Shown piece after piece: positions 34,654 through 39,951 of a stretch of DNA of 39,951 bases. Both the position numbers and the translations under genes were made by a program. The notes below the pieces were generated by a model that ran no database searches, was not told the DNA's origin, and was given only the letters and a program-made list of their open reading frames with translations. Source of the stretch: Anaerolineales bacterium. Lineage in GTDB: Bacteria > Chloroflexota > Anaerolineae > Anaerolineales > Villigracilaceae. The stretch lies in assembly GCA_016928525.1 (NCBI GenBank), contig JAFGKO010000150.1, forward strand, positions 1 to 39,951, given 5' to 3'. Position 1 is the stretch's first letter, and every line of letters starts with the position of its first letter.

Positions 34654-35640
34654 ATGACGCGGAAACTTAACCTGGCAATCCACGCGCTTGTACTCATTGG
34701 CATTTTAAGTGCCTGTGGACTAGGAAACGGTAGCAATAATAGTGCCCAGGACGCTACGCTCGAGGCAATCAGCGCGGCGGTGCGGGGAACAGCCACTGTG
34801 GGCGCAGCCGCAAAACAGAACCCAAACGCTCCCATCGAAACCGCCCAGGCGGAGGCGACCGCCCGCAGCCAATCGGTTGATGCGACCCAGGCAGCACAGG
34901 ATGCCCTGAGCGAAGAAGCGCGAGCAGCAACCGCCACAGCATTCGCGCCCTATGCAAGGAATTTACCTGTTTACGGCGTCGATCCTTCCAAGGGGCGGCC
35001 AGGTTGGATCCACCCACCAGTGACCCTCGCGATCGACGGGTTCTTGCAATATGATTTCCTCAACCAGTTCGTTGCGACTGTGGCCAAAGATTTTGTGATT
35101 TCATCCGATATTACCTGGAACACCCAATATGGCACCTCGGGTTGCGGATTCGTGCTGCGCTCGGATGGGAACAAAATTGCATTGAACCAGTACATGGCCA
35201 TCGTGACGCGAGGCGCAAGTGGACATGTTGCCTTTACCACCATGTCAAATGGCGATGTGGTCAGTGGGCGGGATCTCTATGCCTATGGAACAGATCCGAA
35301 CTTCAATTGGGGCAACAATGTGACCAATCGACTGACAGTCGTAGGTCGCGGGCTTCTGTTTTCGATCTATTCGAACGATACCCTGATCGGGGAAGTCGAC
35401 CCGACCGCCCCGGTTTCCTTACCTGGTATCCCGCCCGCACCGAATGTACCCGGTGGTGGAGGCATAGCAGAACAAGCTGCTGTGGCTACCCAGATCACAG
35501 CAGATTATCAGGCGCGGCAACGAGAGGCTGCAAACGCCGAAAAAGCCTTCGAACGCGGTTTTGTGGCCCTGGTGGTGTTGAGTGAATCAGGGCGCAGTGT
35601 ATGTACGTTCGATAACACCTGGTTGTGGTTGATTGAGTAA
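34654..35640 (+). CDS. Putative lipoprotein with concanavalin/DUF1080-like beta domain
   Basis: A 328-residue protein. A signal peptide ends in the lipobox LSAC (Cys21), so it should be membrane-anchored outside. Residues about 25-95 are Ala/Thr/Gln-rich and low in complexity, probably a helical spacer. From about 105 a beta-rich domain follows (FVISSDITWN, CGFVLRSDGN, LTVVGRGLLFSIY) of the kind seen in extracellular jelly-roll domains of Chloroflexota proteins. A Pro/Gly then Ala/Gln-rich insertion lies at about 255-300. The ATG at 34654 starts two bases after the transporter stop, so the two are likely co-translated. The function is unknown; a surface partner of the transporter or kinase is possible. 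Confidence 0.8.
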   Translation: MTRKLNLAIHALVLIGILSACGLGNGSNNSAQDATLEAISAAVRGTATVGAAAKQNPNAPIETAQAEATARSQSVDATQAAQDALSEEARAATATAFAPYARNLPVYGVDPSKGRPGWIHPPVTLAIDGFLQYDFLNQFVATVAKDFVISSDITWNTQYGTSGCGFVLRSDGNKIALNQYMAIVTRGASGHVAFTTMSNGDVVSGRDLYAYGTDPNFNWGNNVTNRLTVVGRGLLFSIYSNDTLIGEVDPTAPVSLPGIPPAPNVPGGGGIAEQAAVATQITADYQARQREAANAEKAFERGFVALVVLSESGRSVCTFDNTWLWLIE

Positions 35641-35742
35641 GCCAAATGGATAAATTTACTCGTTGGATTTTTATTTTCAGTAAACACCCGCCGGTACTGG
35701 GTAACTGGCTTGTTGTTATTTTATTAACTTTGGGAGAAAGCA

Positions 35743-37482
35743 ATGGCTAAATCGAACTGGATTGGAAAAAGCTTAAGCGGGCGGTACAAGATAGAAGAAA
35801 TGTTGGGACAGGGGGGCATGTCAGCTGTGTACAAAGCCAATGATCCCAATTTGAAGAGGGTAGTGGCCGTCAAGATGATCCACCCGCATCTCTCCAGCGA
35901 TCCCGATTTCGTCAAGCGCTTCGAGGAAGAGGCTACGGCGGTTGCACAATTGCGCCATCCCAGCATCATCCAGGTATATGACTTCAACAGCGATGATGAT
36001 AACTATTACATGGTATTGGAGTTTGTGCCCGGGGAAACAGTTCAGGATCATCTCAAGCGGCTCAACGCAAGCGGACGGAAACTATCTGTCACCAAGGCAA
36101 TCGAATATATCGCCGACATCTGTGATGCAGTGGACTATGCGCATCAACGCGGGATGATCCATCGCGATATCAAACCGGCTAATATAATGCTCAATGTAAT
36201 GGGCCAAGCTATTCTAATGGATTTTGGCATTGCCAAGATCGTCGGAGGCCAGCGACATACCGCCACAGGAGCAGTCGTGGGAACGGCCATGTATATGGCG
36301 CCCGAGCAAATTACTGGTGAAAGTCCCGACCGGCGCGCGGATATCTATTCCCTGGGCGTGACGCTGTTCGAGATGCTCAGTGGCCAGCCTCCCTTCGAGG
36401 CGGATTCGGCCATGACTTTGATGATGATGCACGTCAATGACCCGGTTCCGGATGTTCGAGAGCTCAACCCGGACGTGCCAGATGACCTGGTAGCCGTGAT
36501 CAATAAATCGCTTTCCAAAAAACCCGATGACCGCTACCAGAGCGCTGCCCAGATGGCCGCCGCGCTACGTAATGTGCTCGGGCGGATCAAGACCGGCGCC
36601 TCCGCCGAAGCGCCAGCACCTGTCGGGGCGACCACGGTCGAGAGACCTGATATGACTCCCGCCGGTCCGGGAGCGACTGTTGTCGAGACTGCGGATATGC
36701 CGCCTGCCAACCTCCCGGGGGGCACGTATGTCGAACCGGTTTCCACGCCCGCGGGTGGCCTGCAAGGTACCCAGGTTGAGCCATCCACTCCTCCCCCTCC
36801 AGCAGCGACAAGCCTGGGCGGATCCGGTGGCAGTGGAGCAGCAGTTGGCGCGACCGGTACAGGGGCTATGCCCGCCCCAAAGGCGCCGTCCACTGGCGCG
36901 CTTCCCAGGAAGTTCGGTCTGTCCCTGCCGCTCATCGCTGTGGGTGTCATCGCTGTGGTCTGCATGCTCGGGGTTGGCATTTTCGGAGCCAGCCGCCTCT
37001 TCGCTGGAGGCTTAGGGGCCAGCCCGGCAACAGAAGAGCCAGTCGTCCCGATCGTGAACACCACGGCCCCGACCGAAACGAGCGCGCCCGAACCCACTGC
37101 GACAGCACCGGAACCCACAGTGACCCCGACGGAAACCCCGATCCCGGCCACCCCAACGCCGGAAGGGCCGTACGTTGTTATCACAGGGATTTCCATCGAT
37201 AGCAGCAATTATTATGTGGTCGCTTATGAGGTCCACAATTTCCCGGATTCACCTCAGTTACACGTTCACATGTTTTTCGATACGGTTCCACCGGAACAGG
37301 CAGGCTCACCGGGCTCAGGCCCCTGGAAGTTGACCTGGGGAGCGTACGGCGATCCACCTTTTAGGCAATACACCGTGTCAAATCGTCCATCCGGTGCAAA
37401 CCAGATGTGCGCATTGGTAGCCAATCCCAACCACTCGATACAGCTCAACAGCGGGAACTGCATGGCTTTGCCGGAAAATTAA
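35743..37482 (+). CDS. Membrane Ser/Thr protein kinase (PknB/Hanks type)
   Basis: A 579-residue receptor-like kinase. The catalytic domain at 14-280 has the glycine loop GQGGMSAVY (22-30), Lys44, HRDIKPANIM with Asp142 and Asn147, DFG (160-162), a Thr-rich activation loop and APEQ. Residues 281-390 are a disordered linker with four T-x-V-E repeats. One membrane helix spans about 393-415. Outside, a Thr/Pro/Glu-rich stalk (425-475) leads to a domain of about 100 residues with two Cys. It phosphorylates Ser/Thr on cytosolic proteins in response to an unknown outer signal. GGGAG lies before the ATG, 102 bases after the lipoprotein gene. FHA domains of the upstream transporter are natural partners. 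Confidence 0.93.
   Translation: MAKSNWIGKSLSGRYKIEEMLGQGGMSAVYKANDPNLKRVVAVKMIHPHLSSDPDFVKRFEEEATAVAQLRHPSIIQVYDFNSDDDNYYMVLEFVPGETVQDHLKRLNASGRKLSVTKAIEYIADICDAVDYAHQRGMIHRDIKPANIMLNVMGQAILMDFGIAKIVGGQRHTATGAVVGTAMYMAPEQITGESPDRRADIYSLGVTLFEMLSGQPPFEADSAMTLMMMHVNDPVPDVRELNPDVPDDLVAVINKSLSKKPDDRYQSAAQMAAALRNVLGRIKTGASAEAPAPVGATTVERPDMTPAGPGATVVETADMPPANLPGGTYVEPVSTPAGGLQGTQVEPSTPPPPAATSLGGSGGSGAAVGATGTGAMPAPKAPSTGALPRKFGLSLPLIAVGVIAVVCMLGVGIFGASRLFAGGLGASPATEEPVVPIVNTTAPTETSAPEPTATAPEPTVTPTETPIPATPTPEGPYVVITGISIDSSNYYVVAYEVHNFPDSPQLHVHMFFDTVPPEQAGSPGSGPWKLTWGAYGDPPFRQYTVSNRPSGANQMCALVANPNHSIQLNSGNCMALPEN
36631..36780 (+). repeat. Four T-x-V-E protein repeats in the kinase linker
   Basis: Threonines 297, 312, 328 and 343 each begin a T-x-V-E motif (TTVE, TVVE, TYVE, TQVE), 15, 16 and 15 residues apart, mostly after Gly, Ala or Gln. 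The rest of the linker is Pro/Gly/Ala-rich and varies. The even spacing suggests selection for repeated phosphorylation or docking sites rather than random low complexity. Confidence 0.7.
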
Positions 37483-37484
37483 GC

Positions 37485-38126
37485 ATGATGAGAGCTACAC
37501 GAAAGGATGCAAGTTACCTGGCTATAGGTGTACTGCTGGTTGCTACACTGGCTTGTAACATTTCTACACCACGCGGGCCCATAGAACCAACACCTGAAGC
37601 GGCAGCCCCAGCAGTCACAGCCACCAGGCCAAATCCCGCTGAAGCGCCAACTGAAAGCAATAATACCGAGGTCGCGCCAGACCAGGCCTCCCCAACTTCA
37701 CCCTCATCGAGTGAGACTAGCAGTACCGAAGGTGGAACTCCCGAAGTGGATAGCACACCCGTAAGCAATCCTGCCTCTCTCATTGATAACGACATCTTCA
37801 CGAGTGTCAGTGTCAAGAATGGGAACGAAACCTATGAGGGCAAAATTTCCTTCCCAGGAAACGACACTAGCGATGAGATTTATGTCAAACCAATTGACTT
37901 CGACAGCGAAAAGACGAATGGTAACCTGATCTTCACTTTGACCTGCTCCGGCCGCGGAAAAGCGAAAGTAAACTACAAAGGCGGCGCGGTCAGGAGCGGC
38001 GCACCAGGTTGCGGCGAAACCTGGAGTGTCTTTGTGATCAACGGCAGCCCGGATAGCCAAATCTCGATCCGGTTGGATGCCAGCGGCGAAGTGGACTGGT
38101 CACTGACTGTCACCAGCGGGGAATGA
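37485..38126 (+). CDS. Putative lipoprotein with Thr/Ser/Pro-rich stalk
   Basis: A 213-residue protein starting two bases after the kinase stop. A signal peptide ends in LLVATLAC (Cys24), a likely lipobox. Residues about 28-100 are rich in Pro, Thr, Ser, Ala and Glu and form an extended stalk like that of the kinase. The C-terminal part of about 110 residues is beta-rich (FTLTCSGRGKAKVNYKGG, QISIRLDASGEVDWSLTVT) with two Cys that may pair. I do not recognize the family with certainty. Its place as last gene of the transporter-kinase cluster suggests an accessory sensor or surface role. The ATG at 37485 gives a proper signal peptide; a longer in-frame start at 37407 would overlap the kinase. 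Confidence 0.8.
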   Translation: MMRATRKDASYLAIGVLLVATLACNISTPRGPIEPTPEAAAPAVTATRPNPAEAPTESNNTEVAPDQASPTSPSSSETSSTEGGTPEVDSTPVSNPASLIDNDIFTSVSVKNGNETYEGKISFPGNDTSDEIYVKPIDFDSEKTNGNLIFTLTCSGRGKAKVNYKGGAVRSGAPGCGETWSVFVINGSPDSQISIRLDASGEVDWSLTVTSGE

Positions 38127-38164
38127 CCATGACTCACCCATTTAGTCTATAAGAGAGTGTTTTG

Positions 38165-38178
38165 AGAATCCGGATTCT
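38165..38178. promoter_or_regulatory. Perfect 14-bp palindrome after the lipoprotein gene
   Basis: AGAATCCGGATTCT is a perfect dyad without spacer, 39 bases after the stop at 38126. It might be a protein-binding site or part of a weak terminator. No T-run follows it. Confidence 0.3.
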
Positions 38179-38262
38179 GACCGGAGATACCCTAAAGGGC
38201 GGACACATGTGAACCCCCAGGCTACACATAGGAAGCTTCATACGGGGCCTACCCCCATGGGG

Positions 38263-38316
38263 ACTAAGCCCGCTACGCGGGCTTAGTAGGTATAGCCGGG
38301 GAATTCAGTCCCCGGC
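38263..38316. repeat. Two-hairpin REP-like element
   Basis: The first hairpin is an 11-bp stem with a three-base loop (ACTAAGCCCGC at 38263-38273 with GCGGGCTTAGT at 38277-38287). The second is an 8-bp stem, GCCGGGGA (38295-38302) with TCCCCGGC (38309-38316). Shorter GC hairpins (GGGG/CCCC) lie just before at about 38234-38262. Paired hairpins of this form (CTAAGCCCGCTACGCGGG, then TATAGCCGGGG) resemble dispersed REP elements mobilized by IS200-like transposases; no such gene is in the window. It may also stop transcription from the kinase cluster. The rest of the 38127-38478 gap shows nothing I recognize. Confidence 0.65.
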
Positions 38317-38478
38317 GTGCATAGGACGCGATTCCACAGAATTTGAATGCTCCCACCGATAGGTTAAACGCAGACAGGTTGATAAACTACAAGTAAAATG
38401 GTTTATCTACTTTATACCTCTCCTCTGCATTTACATCGTATTCGCAGGGTATCTATGGTTCGTACACTAGGAGCTCAC

Positions 38479-39645
38479 ATGCCATTTGCAAACAGAACCG
38501 CGCACCTGGAACCCGAAGGCGCATATCAGGTGCTGGCGCGCGCCAACCAACTCGAGGCTGCCGGAAAGGAGATCATCCATCTCGAGATCGGCCAGCCGGA
38601 TTACGCCACTTTCGAGAACGTAAGCCAGGCGGGCATCGCAGCCATTCGGGCTGGAAAAACCCGTTATACGCCGCCCGCAGGCATACCGTCCTTGCGTGAA
38701 GCGTTGGCTGAAGATGCTGGTCGCAGGCGCGGAATTGAAATCCATCCTGATGAAGTGGTGGTCAGCCCGGGCGGCAAGCCCAACCTGTTCTTCCCGACCC
38801 TGGCGCTGGTCGAGCCGGGCGATGAGGTCATCTATCCCAATCCGGGTTTCCCGACCTACGAGGCCATGATCAAAGTGGCGGGCGGCGTGCCGGTGGCGGT
38901 CCCGCTGCTGGAGAAGAATCAGTTCTCATTCGACCTGGATGCGTTCGATAAACTGATCAACGAGAAGACCAGACTCATCATCCTGAACTCGCCCTCCAAC
39001 CCGACCGGCGGCGTCATCCCGCCCGCGGACCTGGAGCATATCGCTTCGCAAGCCGAACGCTATGACTGCTGGGTGATGTCGGACGAAATTTATACGCGCA
39101 TCGTGTACGACGGCCTGGAGGCGCCCTCGATTGCGAGCCTGCCCGGCATGCAGGAGCGGACAATCATCGTGGACGGCTTCTCCAAGACCTACTCGATGAC
39201 CGGTTGGCGGCTGGGCTTCGGAATCATGCCCAAAGAGCTGGCCGCCCGCGTGGACTTGCTGCTGACCCATTCCATCGGCTCCACCGCTCACTTCACGCAG
39301 TTTGCCGGGCTGGAAGCGGTCACCGGCCCACAGGATATGGTTGAGGTGATGGTGAGCGAATACCAGCGTCGCCGGGGCGTGACCGTGGACGGCTTGAATG
39401 CCATTCCAGGTTTCACCTGCCAGGTACCCCAGGGCGCCTTTTACGTCTTCCCCAATATCACCGGCACAGGCATGGGCTCTACGGAATTGGCAAACCTGAT
39501 CCTGGAGAAAGCCGGCGTGGCCCTGTTACCAGGCAACTCCTTTGGGGAGTATGGTGAGGGCTACCTGCGCCTGTCGTATGCCAACTCGATCGAGAATATC
39601 GAAAAAGGCCTCGATAAGATCCGCGCTGTAATCAAGGATTTATAA
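38479..39645 (+). CDS. Class I pyridoxal-phosphate aminotransferase (aspartate aminotransferase-like)
   Basis: A 388-residue fold-type I aminotransferase of full length. It shows HLEIGQPDY (substrate loop), PGGKPNLFF, NSPSNPTGG with the cofactor Asn, SDEIY, the Schiff-base Lys in DGFSKTYSMTGWRLGFG, and the carboxylate-binding Arg in YLRLSYA. It transfers amino groups between an amino acid and a 2-oxoacid in the cytosol; aspartate, alanine or aromatic acids are possible donors. AGGAG stands seven bases before the ATG at 38479, which fixes this start over an in-frame ATG at 38398. It appears clearly more GC-rich than the genes to its left. The next gene follows after six bases. Confidence 0.9.
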   Translation: MPFANRTAHLEPEGAYQVLARANQLEAAGKEIIHLEIGQPDYATFENVSQAGIAAIRAGKTRYTPPAGIPSLREALAEDAGRRRGIEIHPDEVVVSPGGKPNLFFPTLALVEPGDEVIYPNPGFPTYEAMIKVAGGVPVAVPLLEKNQFSFDLDAFDKLINEKTRLIILNSPSNPTGGVIPPADLEHIASQAERYDCWVMSDEIYTRIVYDGLEAPSIASLPGMQERTIIVDGFSKTYSMTGWRLGFGIMPKELAARVDLLLTHSIGSTAHFTQFAGLEAVTGPQDMVEVMVSEYQRRRGVTVDGLNAIPGFTCQVPQGAFYVFPNITGTGMGSTELANLILEKAGVALLPGNSFGEYGEGYLRLSYANSIENIEKGLDKIRAVIKDL

Positions 39646-39651
39646 GCAACC

Positions 39652-39951
39652 GTGGACCGAACTGAAATCCTTTCGTCTATCCAAAAGAAACCACAGGTTT
39701 CTGTCCTCATCGTGGGCGCGGGCATCAACGGCGCGGGCACTTTCCGCGACTTGGCGCTCAACGGCGTGGACGTGCTGCTCATCGACCGCGCCGACTTCTG
39801 CTCGGGCGCGTCGGCGGCCTCCTCGCACATGGCGCACGGCGGCATCCGCTACCTGGAGAATGGCGAGTTCCGTCTTGTGCGCGAAGCCGTGCAAGAGCGT
39901 AATCGCATGATCGAAAACGCCCCGCACCTCGTCCGCCCCCTGCCCACCACC
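39652..39951 (+). CDS. glpD: FAD-dependent glycerol-3-phosphate dehydrogenase, N-terminal part (cut by window end)
   Basis: The first 100 codons are visible, starting with GTG six bases after the aminotransferase stop. The FAD-binding Rossmann motif reads VLIVGAGINGAGTFRDLALNG (split here as VLIVGAGINGAG then TFRDLALNG), followed by VLLIDRADFCSGASAASSHMAHGGIRYLE, where the SGASAASS stretch and HGGIRYLE are typical of GlpD. The enzyme oxidizes glycerol-3-phosphate to dihydroxyacetone phosphate at the membrane and passes electrons to quinone. The short gap suggests an operon with the aminotransferase. The ribosome site is not obvious. The gene continues beyond the window. Confidence 0.88.
   Translation, partial: MDRTEILSSIQKKPQVSVLIVGAGINGAGTFRDLALNGVDVLLIDRADFCSGASAASSHMAHGGIRYLENGEFRLVREAVQERNRMIENAPHLVRPLPTT

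Noticed and set aside
36534..37208. Minus-strand Gly/Val/Ala-rich frame opposite the kinase
   Set aside because: Its low-complexity content is the reverse complement of the Pro/Thr/Ala-rich kinase linker and stalk.
1..39951. CRISPR arrays, tRNA or rRNA genes, intact insertion sequences
   Set aside because: No regularly spaced direct repeats, no tRNA cloverleaf noticed, and no transposase motifs were seen on either strand.

Overview
The window looks like a chromosomal segment of a heterotrophic, probably monoderm bacterium, most likely Chloroflexota, class Anaerolineae (an inference). The signs are lipoboxes rather than TonB/SusCD systems, CUT1 sugar uptake with a lipoprotein binding protein, an FHA-domain ABC transporter beside a Ser/Thr kinase and Thr/Pro-rich lipoproteins, and many small palindromic intergenic repeats. 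No rRNA, tRNA, CRISPR array or intact transposase was seen.

Region 1 (66-11765, all minus strand) is a pectin-oligosaccharide utilization operon. Transcription runs from right to left: two LplB/LplC-type permeases, a lipoprotein binding protein, a GH4 alpha-galacturonidase-like enzyme, a GH105 unsaturated uronyl hydrolase, a GH28 polygalacturonase, KDG kinase, KDPG aldolase, an IolB-type cupin isomerase in the place where KduI is expected, a KduD-type dehydrogenase, and a truncated aldo/keto reductase. The glycosidases have no visible signal peptides, so oligosaccharides seem to be imported and cut inside the cell. Unsaturated uronate would then flow through DKI, DKII, KDG and KDPG to pyruvate and glyceraldehyde-3-phosphate. 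The transporter ATPase is not in the window.

Region 2 (11973-15605, plus strand, divergent from the operon) is one large soluble regulator. It joins a LacI-type sugar-binding domain, a histidine kinase, receiver domains and an AraC DNA-binding domain. It is the likely sensor of the operon and carries an in-frame intergenic-type repeat. Downstream lies a decayed comM fragment.

Region 3 (16167-31165) is a compact lipo-polyketide/peptide biosynthetic locus. A 3227-residue enzyme with order FAAL-ACP-KS-AT-ACP-C-A-PCP-reductase is followed, with overlaps or short gaps, by a type II thioesterase, an FkbM methyltransferase and an Sfp-type phosphopantetheinyl transferase. Convergent to these are a stand-alone ketosynthase and a GT-C-like membrane protein. 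The module order predicts a fatty acid activated as AMP ester, extended once by malonate without beta-keto reduction, joined to one amino acid (the binding code reads as glycine) and released by NAD(P)H reduction. An N-(3-oxoacyl)glycinal, or a pyrrolinone formed from it, is a reasonable product hypothesis.

Region 4 (31418-38126, plus strand) holds an ABCG-like transporter with three N-terminal FHA domains, a lipoprotein, a membrane Ser/Thr kinase with four regularly spaced T-x-V-E repeats, and another lipoprotein. The transporter is transcribed divergently from the big synthetase, behind a near-consensus promoter and a leader with overlapping mini-ORFs. Kinase, FHA domains and transporter could form one phospho-controlled unit.

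Region 5 (38127-39951) has a two-hairpin repeat, then a class I aminotransferase and the start of a FAD-dependent glycerol-3-phosphate dehydrogenase. Both genes appear more GC-rich than the preceding genes and look like core chromosome.
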